The position numbers and the translations under genes are program-made. The notes beneath the pieces were generated by a model. That model was not told where the DNA came from. It made no database searches and saw only the letters and a program-made list of their open reading frames with translations. From positions 1 to 52,310 of the forward strand of contig JBNGIS010020578.1 of the NCBI GenBank assembly GCA_049999725.1: DNA of 52,310 bases, given 5' to 3'. Below are positions 8,895-20,799 of the stretch, in pieces. Within the stretch, counting starts at the first letter, position 1. Each line of letters begins with the position of its first letter. Source of the DNA: Haplomitrium mnioides (Eukaryota > Marchantiophyta > Haplomitriopsida > Calobryales).

Positions 8895-10542
8895 CTAGTA
8901 TGTACAAACTAACATCAGCCCTGAAAATGTGAGGCTGCTATTCAACACTCTCATGCAGCAAGCCATTTCTTGCATGTCGGTGAAATCTTCATGCTTGTTC
9001 CTTGGCAGTGGCTTGGTTAGCAGTGATGTCACCTGCTCTGCAGAATTGTAGCTGAATATCCTGTCCCAGCTTTTTCTGTACAAACCGGTACTGGAAATGA
9101 CTGTGCTTGGTTTGAGTGATAGGTTGTATTTGGTGAAGGTTGGATTTTTCGCCAAAATATACAACCCTAACTATCTTCACAGTTGGTGGTGGGTTCATCC
9201 AGCTGAAACATCCTCCAGAAGCCTTCTTACTTACACAGCCTCCCTGGTTGCTTGAGTAAGAACCCTGTACTGTGTATCAGTTTTTTGAGAAGGCAACTGA
9301 GCCTCACCTCCTACTAGTTCGGCTTGCAGAGCCTCCAAAAAGCATACCCAGATGTGAACTTTCCATCATCTTATTTCCTACATAGTCAGAGTCACTAGTG
9401 CTGTTGCTGATCTGTGTTGAGTTTAGCCATGCAAAATACTCCAACTTGTGATCCTCTGTGCCTTGAAGACACCTAAAAATTCTGTTCACTGCAAGCCAGT
9501 GAGCAATGTCACGATTGCAACAAGACCAGACATTGCCTTTGCAGTGGGAGTTGTGTCCAACCCAGGACATAGATCAGAATGCACTCACTACACTTTGATA
9601 TGGCAATTGTGCATCTCTGCAGCCTCTTCCTTTGCTTTGGGTCTCAATACCTTGGTCATCTAGACCCTTTGATTCACTGTGACCTTCCTTGCCTGTCTAT
9701 GCTGCAGAACATGTATCCCAAGAAGATAGTGAATCTCTTCTTCAGGTCTTCCGTGACCTGATTCAACTGCTCCAAATCATTGCTCACTGATGTTCACTAA
9801 GATGACCAAAATCATGACACTCCCACCCTCTGCAGGGGTAAACACTGTGATCTGCATCACTCTTTAAGCCCTTCTCCACCAGATGTGTGGCAATGCGCTT
9901 TTGCCATGCCCTTGATGCTTGCTTGAGGCCTTAAAGTGCCTTCTTCAGTTTGCACGTGGCGTTCCCTATCACTCCCAACATACCCTTCTGGCTGCTGCAT
10001 ATACATCTCCTCTATATCCCCATTTAAGAATGCAGTCTTGATATCCATTTGATGTACCTCCCAGTCCATCATAACTGATTCAGTCAACCAACATCTGATG
10101 GAAGCACACTTTGTCACTGGTGAAAATGCTTCTGTATAATCTAATCTTGCTGTCTTTGCAAGTCCCTTGGCAACCAGCCCTGCTTTGTATCTTGCCACAG
10201 ACCCGTCAGCTCTATACTCGACCTTCCGTACCCACTTATGCCCCACAGCTTTTGTTCCCTTTGGCAACTCTGTGAGAGTCCAAGTCTGGTTTTCTAGGAG
10301 GGAATCAAGTTATTTCTCTCAAAGCCTCACTCCTGGGAGTCTCTTGAAAGTGCCTCCTTCAGTGTTAGTGGATCATCTGCCATGGCTATATTGACTGAAA
10401 ATGTTTTTGGAAACACTGTGTCCATGTGCACTGGTTGCTTGCTTAGTCGCGCAGAGCATCTTGGCACAACACTCTCCTTTTCCTGATATATGTCTCTTCT
10501 GCCTATATTTTCGAGTGACTTTAGCAGATTTTCTGCATGCAA
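8895..10542 (-). pseudogene. Ty1/copia pol fragment (RT and RNase H)
   Basis: Read on the minus strand: a pre-RT linker (10542-10330, ending LTLKEALSRDSQE); reverse transcriptase with WVRKVEYRADG, YKAGLVAKG, DYTEAFSPV and QMDIKTAFLNGDIEEMYM (10267-9857); the RT/RNase H junction with LQGTEDHKLEY and SDSDYVG (9570-9304); and the RNase H tail LLTKPLPRNKHEDFTDM (about 9030-8950). Frameshifts and stops interrupt it. Gag, protease and integrase are missing. The LTR-like copy A adjoins its 3' end in the opposite orientation to the PBS-defined direction of this LTR family, so the two probably do not form one simple element. Confidence 0.85.
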
Positions 10543-10620
10543 GTAATCACCAGTGACGTGGTTCAGGGTGCAGAATGCCCCAATCGCTAACCTTTAAGCA
10601 GAGCTCTCTGATACCCAGCA

Positions 10621-11259
10621 ATGGCTATGGAGGCCTGGAGACCTCAGCGCCTGGAGACCTCAGCGCCTGGAGACCCCACAGATTGGTACAATCAATGCCA
10701 GAAATGGCTCAAAAGATGGGAACTGGATATAGCGGATCTTCCTGAACAATCAGGAACTCAGCTCATAGATCATCTATCAATACATTACTTCACGGTCATA
10801 TGGCAGTCCTACAGTGTGGCATCCCGGACTGTTAAGTACAGCACGCTCATCAACAAGACTCCATCAAGGCAAATCCAGCAATACTTGACAAGTAACATGC
10901 CACTCAATTTGGTCCACACCCTCACACAACTTCGAACCGGATCCCATCGACTAAGATTTGAAACAGCCAAATGGTCCAAGATTGAAAACAAAATACGACC
11001 TGAGAAGTTGCTTTGCCTCCAGTGCAACCTACAAGTCGCAGAAGATGAACACCACATCATCTTTTGTTGCCCCAGGTACTATGAGATACGGAGAAACTAT
11101 CATGGACTTTTTGTACTACAGAATGGGACAGTGCAACAATTTCTCAAATACCATGATCAACGATGGCTGGCACTCTTCTTTGGGGAACTCATGCTGCTTA
11201 GATCTCAAAAAACAGATAGACTAAACATAGAGATTAGTGACGAGAGAGTAAGCATATGA
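10621..11259 (+). pseudogene. Non-LTR (LINE) reverse transcriptase C-terminal fragment
   Basis: A 212-aa open frame whose second half matches the region after the RT of plant-type LINEs: LVHTLTQLRTGSHRLRFET, then a zinc-binding segment C-x2-C (CLQC), EDEHHI, and FCCPRY. The 5' part of the element (endonuclease and RT core) is absent, as expected for 5'-truncated LINE insertions. A 16-bp unit (GCCTGGAGACCTCAGC) is repeated 2.7 times at 10633-10676, at the beginning of the frame. Confidence 0.7.
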
Positions 11260-11426
11260 CTGGCAAGTGGGTTTGTCCCCACTCAACTTATTTTGAAGCT
11301 TTACAAATTTTTTTCTTACTACTTTGGTTTTTGCACCCCTTTGCACTCTTGTGTGCACTGTACTCTCAGTCCTTATGGCCCTAGGGCTGGCTCTGGACTT
11401 TAAATCAAATTCAATTTAATTCAATT

Positions 11427-11850
11427 CTGAGAGTTTCTCTTGGAAGTTTTCTTTACAAGGTCAAGCTAAAGTGAACTGAATGATATCATAAACTGATGCT
11501 TTAGAGTGGACTGATTTTGACTTTTTTGGATTCCTGATGGCTGGCTAGGCCACATCATGACTGAGTTTTATTACTTCCGAAAAGAATCAGAAACTCCGTA
11601 CAAGGATTTATTTGAACCTGCTGTTGGGATCTGATGAACCAGCAGGGAGTTCTTGCAGCTTGTCAATGCAACACTGCGTCACAATGATGAGCTGACTGGT
11701 CTGAAACTTTGTAACTGACAGCACATTGTAAAGACTGCATTTTATGTTGTGGTAGTTGTGATGTTTGTAGGTTTTTCCTTGACTATTGCAACTTCCATTT
11801 GGTTGCCTTCATTTGCTGTTGTGGTTTGTTTTACACTCCACATCTTCATG
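11427..11850 (+). repeat. LTR-like dispersed repeat, copy B
   Basis: Homologous to copies A, C and D. At about 11862-11910 it is followed by a short piece of copia linker (TTTTCGAGTGACTTTAGCAG) that also occurs at about 10507-10530, so the boundary between LTR and pol fragments has been shuffled. Confidence 0.75.
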
Positions 11851-11960
11851 CTTGTATTTTCGAGTGACTTTAGCAGATGTTCTGCATCCAAGTAGTCAAC
11901 AGTGATGTGCTTCATGTGTTATGTTCCGGGTCAGAAGACTATCACTTACTTTTCTGCACT

Positions 11961-12450
11961 AAACTTTATGACTGGCTGCCTTAGTTTGTAATTATGGAGT
12001 TCTCTCAATACTTATAAAGATATAGCTTTTCAGCAGAGAGTTTCTTGGATGTCTGCCTCACAAGATCAAACTAAAGTGAAATGAATGAAATCACAAGCTG
12101 ATGCTTGAGAGTGAACGGATTTTGATGGATTGGATTCTTGTTTGGGTGCTAGGCTACATCATGACTGAGTTTTTCTGTTGCTTCTAGAAGGTATCAGAAA
12201 CTCAGTGCAAAGATTGATCTGGATCTGCTGTTGGGAGCTGATGAAACCAGCAGGGAGTTGTGGCAGCTGGTAACTGCTACACATGATGGGGCTAATTGGT
12301 CTGAAACTTTGTGACTGACACCACACTGTGAAGGTTGCACTCTATGTTGCGGTAGTTGCAGTGTGTTTGGGTTTTTCCTATTTTATTGCAACTTCCATTT
12401 GGTTGCCATCATTTTTTTTGGTGGTTTTTCTTACTCTCCACATCTTGATG
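11961..12450 (+). repeat. LTR-like dispersed repeat, copy C
   Basis: Begins AACTTTATGACTGGCTGCC like copy A, has the TATA-like CTTATAAAGATATAG at about 12010, and ends in the CTATTGCAACTTCCATTTGG block. The sequence 12451-13148 that follows has no gene I can support. Confidence 0.75.
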
Positions 12451-13148
12451 TCTATATATCTCTTCTACCACTGGTGGTCCCACTTTTGGAATTGTGCCCT
12501 TTCTGTCCTCAAGGTCATTTACTGTCCCAGAATGTGAGCTGCTTGGCACATCACAATTGTACTCTATCTTTTTCTCCTTTCCTTTGGAGTTCTCCCAACC
12601 TGCTGATTTTCCAGTTGCAGCTGAACCTGCCAGATCTACGGCCGTAGAACTACGAAATCTAGAAAAGCATTAACTTTTGTACTTTATCAAGTAGACAAAC
12701 GTTTTTTGTTGTAAGTCATCAATGACAGTATCACTGGCCGACAAATATCTGATCGAACCAGCACAAGGTTTGTTTCTGCTCCTTCCTTTGTTGGGAACAG
12801 CATTCTTGCTTTGCTTTCCCTTGATATTTCTAACATACAAGCTCAAATACTCCCTTTCTGGTACTCTGGCCCTCCACCTGTTTAGACTTGTTCTTGCTAA
12901 AAAGTTAGGTTTCTCTAAAGCTTTCTTTGTATTTCGACAGTGCTCGCAACAAGTGCTAGAAAATTAACTGTTTAGAGCTATCTAGGTTAAACCTCACTAG
13001 TAACACTTCACCAATGGTAAAAGATAAAACTGCTAGGGCTAGTGACAGTCATGCTGTTAGGGCTACGAGTTTAGGGCAGCTGAACCTGATTCACTGGCAA
13101 AGGTATAACCCCAGGGTGTGTAACGGTGGGTCAAGTCACTGTGGAAGT

Positions 13149-13632
13149 GTTGGAAATGTATCTTTGCTGCTGTATATATAATAACTAACACATTAGTTAT
13201 TATGTCGCAAGCTGATGCTTGAGAGTTGACAGATTTTGATTAGTTGGATTCTTGGTGGAGTGCTAGGCATCATCATGACTGAGTTTTCCCGTTTCTTCCG
13301 GAAAGTGGCAGAAACTCAGTACGACGATTGATCAGGACCTGCTGTCGGGAACTGTCGAAACCAGCAGGAAGTTGTGGCAGCTTGTCACTGATACACATGA
13401 TGAGGCTGAATAGTCTGAAACCTGTGTGTCTGACACCACATTGTGAAGGCTGCACTCTGTGTGTTGCGTAGTTGTGATTTTCCTAGACTATTGCAGCTTC
13501 CAATCATTTGTTTTTGTCATTGGTTTTACTCTCCACATGTTCATAACTGTATTGTGCTTTCGGTTTAGTTCAGTAATTTTTCTCTTTGCATTTCTGTGTT
13601 TCTGTATTTCTACATTTCTGCATTTCTGAACA
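13149..13632 (+). mobile_element. Copia LTR (copy D), 484 bp
   Basis: Starts TGTTGGAAATG, has TATATATAATAAC at about 13171, contains the shared repeat body of copies A-C, and ends TTTCTGAACA. It is immediately followed by a primer-binding site, which identifies it as a 5' LTR and gives this repeat family its plus-strand orientation. No matching 3' LTR of full length was seen downstream. Confidence 0.75.
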
Positions 13633-13646
13633 TGGTGTCAGAGCAG
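13633..13646 (+). other. Primer-binding site, initiator tRNA-Met type
   Basis: TGGTGTCAGAGCAG directly abuts the LTR end; the canonical copia PBS is TGGTATCAGAGC. Confidence 0.8.
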
Positions 13647-13865
13647 TGAGAGTCCTCAGTGCTGAAGAGTCTGAAGAAGTGTCTCTGGGTCTTGATCAGT
13701 TTGAAAGAACCATGGGCAGGGGAGGGGAAGGTTTTTTGAGTGAGACTAGCAAAGTTGGAATGGGCAGCAAACTATACCCTTTGGAAGTTCCACAAGCTGC
13801 AGAACATCTGAAGTGAAGGGGAACTTTCGGATATTATTTCAGGAGAGGAGAGAAAGCCAATAAAT

Positions 13866-14170
13866 GGCAATCAACGTGTGACTAGTTATGACAAGAGAGC
13901 CAGAAAAGCTCATTCATGTATTAATCTCTCTGTCAGAGATAATATTATTCCCATTGTGATGGGATGTACGAATGCAAAACAGGCTTGGGACAAGCTCCAA
14001 GCAAGGTATGAAACAATCACACCACAGACATTCTCGACTTGAAGAGTCAGATTCACAGTTTGAAGATAGAGTAGGGCCCATAAGTTGATGAGCATGCGAG
14101 GAGAAGGGAGTCTTTGATTGAGTCACTATTGGAGGAAGCTGAGCTGCTTCGACTCACTTTGAACAGCTTG
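13866..14170 (+). pseudogene. Copia gag (UBN2-type) remnant
   Basis: Frame at 13866 reads GNQRVTSYDKRARKAHSCIN, then CTNAKQAWDKLQARYE, the A..AW..L...Y signature of copia gag. A stop follows at about 14041 and the frame then shifts. It is preceded by a leader after the PBS with a short unrelated ORF. No protease, integrase or RT follows, so this element is a 5' fragment. Confidence 0.7.
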
Positions 14171-15582
14171 ACAAGTAAGTGTCAGGTGTTTGTATAGCTG
14201 TTTAGTTTCTTCACTAGTTTAGCTCGTAGCTAGTTTAGAGACAGGTCTGGGCATAGTGCCACGTGGATGCGCCTGGTGGTGACACTTGTCATCACCAGGA
14301 AGCTCCCTGGGGAAACAGTCGCTGTGAACAGGCAACTCGAATATGCTGCTCACAGTCCTGCTACGTGAGGTCTTCTTCACCTAACGCAGGACTGAGTTGC
14401 ATCCATTGTTTGATAGCAGCGCCCCCTGCTTAATTAACTGGCGCTCATTGTTTTCCAGCCACTGACTCTGAAAATTATGCGACAATTTGCCAGGAACTCA
14501 TAACTTGCTCTTCCAAATGCTATGAAAATATTTGTTCAATTTCTCGGGGGAAGCGTGGGGGTCTCGTTTTATTCAAAGTAAAATTCCATACCATGGAGTG
14601 CCAAGAAACAGCGAGGAAGGATATTGGAGTGGTGAGGGGAGATTGATAAAAAAAAGGGCCCCTTATTTTGTGTCTCTTGTCATTCACAGATGGCATCTAG
14701 GATTCTGCTCCCTATCAGAAGTCAACATTCTCTAGGGTGATTGCAAAGCCCCTCCCAATCTGCCCTGAAGAGGGAACCTGGCTCTCATGGACTCAAATGC
14801 AAACCCCCAAGTCCCTGCCCATCCTCTTGGATTAGAGGCAGATTTTCTGTTTCGAGGTACTACCATCATCTCCAGCAACACTGCTCGGTTCTGCCAAGAG
14901 GGAGATCAGAGTCTTTCCCTTATACTCGGGCATTCCTATCAAGACAATATCAGTTGGAAGGTTTCCTAGTTGGGAGATTTTTGCCCAAGAGGGAAGGGGT
15001 GACTTCCACAGTTCCTCAATCCTTGAAAAGAAACGTGATGTGGTGGGGAATCAACCTCGGGGATGGCACCAGCATTGTAAATTTGTCAAAAACCTCATGC
15101 TGTGGAGGGGACATCTTACAGAAATTCCTAAACTCCGTTGAATGCAAGAGCATTATGTATCTGCAGAAGACAGGTTTGTACAACAGGCTCACCTCCGGTG
15201 GAATTGTTTGAGGTAAAAAGTTGGATGCAAGAGCACTTTATATCCACGGAAGACAGGATTGTTTAGGATAAGGAGCATCACACAGAGTTCATTGGAGCTC
15301 GTGTTTATTGGAGCTGGGCAGTCAGCTCCTGGTTGGATGTTCCAAAGCTTCCGACGGTATCCCAGGAGACCGAAAGGCTGTACAGAGCCAACATCCTTGT
15401 TGCCACCACTCTGACCACCAAGATAAGCTTAAGGAATGCGTTGCAGAGGGTTTCAGAGGGACACGGACAGCAGACAAGTACTCCAGTCTTTCAAATATTC
15501 ACCTTGGACATGTGCTAGTGTCTGACTAAGCAATCGATTCGGATATCTTCAAAGTGCATTCTGCATGCAGCTTTCCCACTGC
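14171..15582. other. No gene seen; LTR-like fragment at 14176-14420
   Basis: 14200-14290 (CTAGTTTAGCTCGTAGCTAGTTTAG... GCCACGTGGATGC) resembles in wording the LTR body at 18390-18470, so it may be an old LTR piece. The 156-aa open frame at 14741-15211 has no recognisable family and no coding bias. Confidence 0.4.
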
Positions 15583-16270
15583 TAGCTGACAGCTGGAATA
15601 ATATAACATTGAAAAATGATTTTAGCAGGTAGAGACAGGAGGAAGAGATAGCTTTTTACCTCTGTTTCAATGATTGGGGTGTGAAATTGCTGTCGCTGCC
15701 TCCATTCCGCGCGGAGTCACATCGCTACAAAAACTTTCACCTGTTGCCAAAGCTTATTGACCAATTTCCAAATACAAACTGAGCAATTATTAAGAAGGAA
15801 ACAGTAGCTTGAAGGCCTACCAACAATGTGGCTGCTCTGCTGTTATGGGCCGAGCACTAAATCAGATGCTGAAAATGGCAGCACAGAAGCTCCTCCAGCT
15901 TCCTCAACGTGAAGAATACTCAGATGACGGTGACTCAAAGAACCCAAAATCTGCTCCATAAGGAACTGCCTGTGCGAGCTGAAAATGAATCCATGTAATC
16001 AAAGTGAATAATGATGGCCATCTGCAAGAAGATTCAAGAGCATGTGGGATGAGTCGTCGTAAAAATCGGCACTGAAAGGTAAGGTACTGAGCTGATCAGT
16101 TGGTGATCCAAGCTGCTGGCCAACAGTTTAAATAACAGAACATTGAAGAATGTTTTCAGCAAGTAGGAGCAGGAGGAAGAGATTATGCTTACCTCCATTT
16201 CCACGATTGGGCATGCAGTCACCAATGCCATTGGGCATGCAGTCACCAATGCCACCTCCATTCTGCACGC
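15583..16270. repeat. Direct duplication of about 140 bp, with 24-bp tandem
   Basis: 15583-15720 and 16110-16270 share AGCTG..., ACATTGAA.AATG.TTT.AGCA, GGAGGAAGAGAT and TACCTC..TTTC..CGATTGGG. In the second copy a 24-bp unit (TTGGGCATGCAGTCACCAAT + GCCA) is perfectly duplicated at 16207-16254. Confidence 0.8.
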
Positions 16271-16542
16271 CCATCACTACCTGCGCCTCCCTGCAGCTAC
16301 CTCCCACATCCATGCTCGTTTTGGGGGTTTGCCCAAGAAATCAACCCTACCAAATCCTGTTCTAATTTGTCACCCAAGACATCAGACCAAATATAAGAGT
16401 CTGAAGATGCAAGGGCTTGAAGCAAGTACAGGAAAATCAAAGAGTATTCGAGGGATGAAATGGGCTCAATCAAAAATGGCTTTGCAAACCTGGTTGGGAA
16501 GTGGGAGGAAGGAAAAAGCTCACCAAGGAATTGAAACTTTCT

Positions 16543-16622
16543 GCTGCTCGAAGAAGGCAGGAGCTGAATCAAGTCAAAGAATGCTGCTTGAAGAAGGCAG
16601 AAGTTGAATCAAGTCAAAGAAT
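16543..16622. repeat. 40-bp tandem duplication
   Basis: GCTGCTCGAAGAAGGCAGGA... is repeated with three differences at 16583. The 76-aa frame nearby (16658-16888) is K/R/Q-rich and unrecognised. Confidence 0.9.
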
Positions 16623-16899
16623 GCATGCGTCCTGCAAAAAAGAAATGACAATGCCCCATGACAGCTGATGAAGAAATATGGAAGAAAGAAGCATTCATTG
16701 AAAGTAGGCAGCAGAAACAATCAGCTCAATTAAAAAGAGCTCTAAGAACCTGTGTGGGAAGAAGGAAACATGAAGGAGACAATGACCTGAATATGTTGTC
16801 TCAAGGAAACATAGAAGCACTAGAAAATAGAAGTAATCATAGAAGGTCGGTGGCTGAAAGAAGCTTTAAAAAGTCAGCTCAATCCTGAGAAAAATACAT

Positions 16900-17035
16900 T
16901 AACAAGCCACATTGTGAAGGCTGCATTCTATGTGTTGTGCAGTTGTGATGTGTGTAGGTTTTTCCTAACTATTGCAGCTTCCATTTATTTGTTTTTGTGG
17001 TTAGTTTTACTCTCCACGACTTCATAGCCTATATC
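16900..17035 (+). repeat. LTR-like dispersed repeat, copy E (short)
   Basis: Carries only the right part of the family (CCACATTGTGAAGGCTGCA through ACTCTCCAC). The same CATATCAACAAGCCAC / AACAAGCCACA words flank both sides. Confidence 0.7.
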
Positions 17036-17065
17036 AACAAGCCACAGAAAAATTCCAAGCAACAA

Positions 17066-17232
17066 GCACATAAATATCAAAATCAGCTCCATTAAAAAGA
17101 ACTCTGCCAACCTGTGTGGGAAGAAGGAACACATGAAGAGGCTCAAAACCACATAAATATCAAAATCAATTTCAGTAAAAAGAACTCTGCCAACCTGTGT
17201 GGGAAGAAGGAACCGATGAAGAGGCTCAAAAT
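17066..17232. repeat. 83-bp tandem duplication
   Basis: The word AGAACTCTGCCAACCTGTGT occurs at 17098 and 17181, and the whole unit with CACATAAATATCAAAATCA is duplicated. Confidence 0.9.
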
Positions 17233-17639
17233 GGGAGCCAATTTTGCAGCTCAGTGACTTAAAGAATTCAAATGCTATGTTGCTCAAACCTAGAAAGAAA
17301 TCTGCCAGGGTTGAAGGAAGGAAGGAATGAAGAACGGTGCTTGAACCAAAATACGAAATAGAATACTAAGAAGCGAATGGGAATCATTGGAGAAGGCTCT
17401 GCTGCTCAAACTTGCAATGTTGGTTGAAGGCAGAACAATGAGCTCCCTCAACTCCAAGAATGTTCACACGAGGTGATTCAAAAGAGGCCCAAATCTGCTT
17501 GATAAGAAATGTAGAGACATGGCTGTGTCAACAAAACTGCTCCGAAGAATGCATGTCCTACAAAAAAGCAAAGGAAGAAGAAATAGATGAAGGTCAGCAA
17601 GTCGAAGAATCTCTATTAAGTTAAAATGGAATAGGGAAG

Positions 17640-17890
17640 AATACAGCATAAAATGTAAGCTCAATGAAAACTCTTATGAAGGTGACTCAAAGAGGCTCGA
17701 AAAACCTCCATAGAATGGAATAGGGAAGCATGTAGCGGAATACGTTAAGTTTATTGAATACTCACACGAAGGTGACTCAAAGAGGCTTAAAAAACCTCCA
17801 TACAATGGAATAGGAAAGAATGCAATGGAAAACGTAAGCTTAACGAATACTCACATGAAGGTGACTTAAAGAGGTGCAAAAAACCTGCAT
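17640..17890. repeat. 90-bp tandem repeat, 2.7 copies
   Basis: GAAGGTGACTCAAAGAGGCT recurs at about 17679, 17769 and 17858, each followed by AAAACCTCCAT.GAATGGAATAGG. Diverged single units of the same wording occur at about 15915 and 17463, so this sequence has spread locally over 2 kb. Confidence 0.85.
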
Positions 17891-18257
17891 TGGAACTTGC
17901 ATGGGAAGGAGGAACTAACAAAGAGGCTGTAGGAGGGAGCAGATTTCTTGCAAACCTCATTCTTTCAAAAAAAAAAAAAAGACGAGACATGGAACTCAAC
18001 AATGAAGAAAGGCTATGTTGCTTGAACTTGCAGTGCTTGATGAAGAAATAAGGTCAAAGAAGAGCTATGCAAATGTGTGTAGGTCTAAGGAACCAAAAGC
18101 AATAAAGAAATATTTTTACCAATATAAAGCTTCTAATGTTTCAAAGTAAGAAAGCCCGTTGATATGTTTGCTAATGAATATACAAGAAAACACTGAAGCA
18201 GGTTGAAGCAACAAATGCTCAAAAAAATAGAAAAAATGCTCATACGAGGAGGACTTG

Positions 18258-18620
18258 TGTTGGAAATTGGTAAATATCTCATAATTTTGCTGCTGGTGGA
18301 ACAAAGGACTTGTCGGAACTTGCTCAAGAATTCTTGCAACATACTTTCTTTGTGAAGCGTGTTCTTCAAAGTGTTTTGTTTGAGTAGTTTAGCATTCTAG
18401 CTAGTTTAGTAGCATTTTAGGAGTGGTGACATGGCAACTTCAAGGTGTCCCATGTGGAGGCTTCTAGAGAGGCTACGTAGCAACACCAAAAGGCTTCTTA
18501 GGAAAATAGATCCTTGGTTGCAAGAGGCAGATGTGAACATGGTTATGTAGTCGTCTGCATGAGCATACAAAGAAAAGTCACATGGGTGCAAGTAAGCGCG
18601 AATATGTAGATGCTAGAGTT
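18258..18620 (+). mobile_element. 5' LTR of outer, gag-only copia-like element
   Basis: Starts TGTTGGAAATTGG and matches 26732-27085 over at least 350 bp (TGGAAATT.G..A, CTTTCTTTGTGAAG, GTTTTGTTT, TAGCAACACCA.A.GGCTTC, GAAAAGTCA, GTGCAAGTAA.CGAATATG). The right limit is uncertain because the partner copy is truncated after CGAATATGCAG. Confidence 0.75.
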
Positions 18621-19860
18621 GCTCTTGTCCATACGCGCGTGATGGTCTTTTTCACCTGCTGGATTGCATTGTATGACTCATTCAAGCCTATAGATTTAGA
18701 ACTATGCACCCATGGAAATCAAGCATATTGCTAGTATTGTAGAGAAATTATAAATTGATGGAGGTACTGCTCGTTGCATCCTCATTTGCAAACACATTCA
18801 TTTATGCCTCACCTTGTATCTCATTTATGCATCCTAAGGAGAATCATCTGAAGGGAGGAGGCCGTTCTTCTGCATCGTAAGAAGTGACCGATGGTCAAGT
18901 CTTTTTTTGCTATAGTAGGGAGACACATGAATGTGCTACGTTTTTGGTTTTTGGATTGTCCTGCATTTTTGGTGTCTAGAAAGAAGTTGTTTATAATCAT
19001 TCTGGTTCTGAAACGCTAGAAAACACATGGTTTGGTAAACTCTGCACACTCCTCTAAATGGACTGATATATGGGATGTGAGCGTATTAGCAAAGAAGCCT
19101 CATTAATGTGGCTTATTGTCAAAAAATGAGTGGAAGTTGGGACCTTGAGGAAAAAAAAAAACAGAGAAACATGGCTTTGAGATTGATGTAAGATGTGTAT
19201 GATGCTAGGAGAATTAACTAGAAGATTTCTTTCAATGTTTCTAGTTTTTTTCCTAGGATAAGCACTATCTAGAAATGAGCATGAATTAAATCACCAGACT
19301 AGTGTTCTTCATTTGGGGAAATATTAAAAGGTGGAAGCCAACTTGGAAGCAATGTATTCTAAGCGACAGAAACGCATAGGCACTAGTCGTAGCTCAAGAG
19401 ATCTAGTCCATACTAAGAGGAATAATACTACACTCTATTTGGATTTCTAGGAACGCTATAGTTTTGGAAAGTCACACATGGATATGTACTACTTTAAAAA
19501 GAAAACTTGGATGAGACTGGCTAAGTATGGAAAAAAAAACTTGGCGTGATGCTTGTAGAGATTGGATGAAGGCTCAAAATGAAGAAAAAACATAAAACAT
19601 TCTTGAAGCCTTTGATATAATATGGGGTGTCAAGCATTTGCTCTATGTCTGTGATGAAGACATTGTTCATTGGAATTTTGATGCTAGTAGTAATCTGAAT
19701 TGAGGGTATTGGATTACTTTTTCTTACTAAGCTAGATCCGGAAAGGGATTGATAGGTTGATGCTTTCTGCCACTCGGCCTACTTGCTGCCACAATGGTTA
19801 CTTTGATGCTTGAAAGTAAACAACATTGTTTGCTTTCAGTCAAACAAAATAAATTTTATT
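18621..19860 (+). other. Leader region of the outer element, no ORF
   Basis: AT-rich sequence between the LTR and gag with no coding potential. No convincing primer-binding site could be placed. Confidence 0.5.
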
Positions 19861-19871
19861 TTATTTATTTT

Positions 19872-20548
19872 TACTTAAAGTGAGGTCTCTCACTACTTCA
19901 AGTGAAGTTTGGAGTAGCGTGAGGAAGGCTTATGATCTCCCACTTAACTTGTTGAGTACATTGTTGTCCATAAGATTTAGAGAGGAGGATAGTATGGGAG
20001 ATCATATTGCCAAGATAAAAAACCTAGTTGAGTAGTTGCTATCAATAAACCCAGGTCTCAAAGAGGAGACCTTTGTGGAAATCTTACTTGCTAGTTTACT
20101 TGAGTCATATGATATGTTGTTGCACTCATTAGAGAGCAATCTTAGCACACTGACTTTGGATGTAGTAAGTACCAGGCTCTTGGTTGAAGAAACCAAGGGG
20201 AAATAGCATCTATGCGGACCTGAACAAAGTTTTGCATTGTTCACAAGAGGCGAGGAGGCCAAGAAATTCAAAGGTAGGAAGTCCTAGAAAGGGAGTAATC
20301 ATCAAGTGGAAATTGTTTTCATTGTGATAAGCCTAGCTACTATGCATGAAACTTTTCCAAGAAAAACAAGGCTTAAGGGAAGACACTTGCAAAGGGTAGC
20401 AAGGACAAGTAGGCAAAGGAACAAGTCAATATGCTCAAGGAGTCAGATGACGTCATAGAGTATGTATGAGGTAGAAAGGCATGGATCCTAGATTGGACTG
20501 TCAAGGATTCATAGAGTGTGTCAGTTGTGGCATGAAAGACTTGGGCAT
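19872..20548 (+). pseudogene. Copia-type gag and protease start, decayed
   Basis: Frame reads SSEVWSSVRKAY, LSIRFREEDSMGDHIAKIKN, LEETFVEILLASL..SYD (UBN2-type gag), then a degenerate zinc knuckle CFHCDKPSYYA. in which the conserved His is Tyr and the last Cys is Phe. A protease-like AWILD follows at about 20488 and then directly LWHERLGH (20524-20548), the gag-pre-integrase start. Most of protease is therefore deleted. Sequence is interrupted at the final His codon by the nested copia element. Confidence 0.7.
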
Positions 20549-20763
20549 TGTCAATACTTCATACACTGCGTTTAATCTCATGAATCACATACACATGAGG
20601 TGGTGGAGAATTCTCTGTATTCACTTAGAACTTGAATGACCTCAATAATATATCAGAGAAGGAGTGCTTGTGCTCAACTCCAAATCAGCTCTATATACCT
20701 AGCTAACCCTGACTAAACTAGGAGGTCTGCCATATCAGCATGGTAGCCTATTAGAACTTGACA
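20549..20763 (-). repeat. 3' LTR of the nested copia element
   Basis: 215 bp. Matches 26453-26645 in ATTTCATACACTG..TTAATCTC, ATGAATCACATACACATG and the block with AACTCCAAATCA. The minus-strand sequence CGATGGGGAGTATTGAAT just before it (20781-20764) is the polypurine tract. Confidence 0.85.
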
Positions 20764-20799
20764 ATTCAATACTCCCCATCGAGCTCAACGCATGACATT

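Noticed and set aside
14741-15211. 156-aa plus-strand frame
   Set aside because: No recognisable motif, no splice or promoter context, in a repeat-rich stretch; composition alone explains it.
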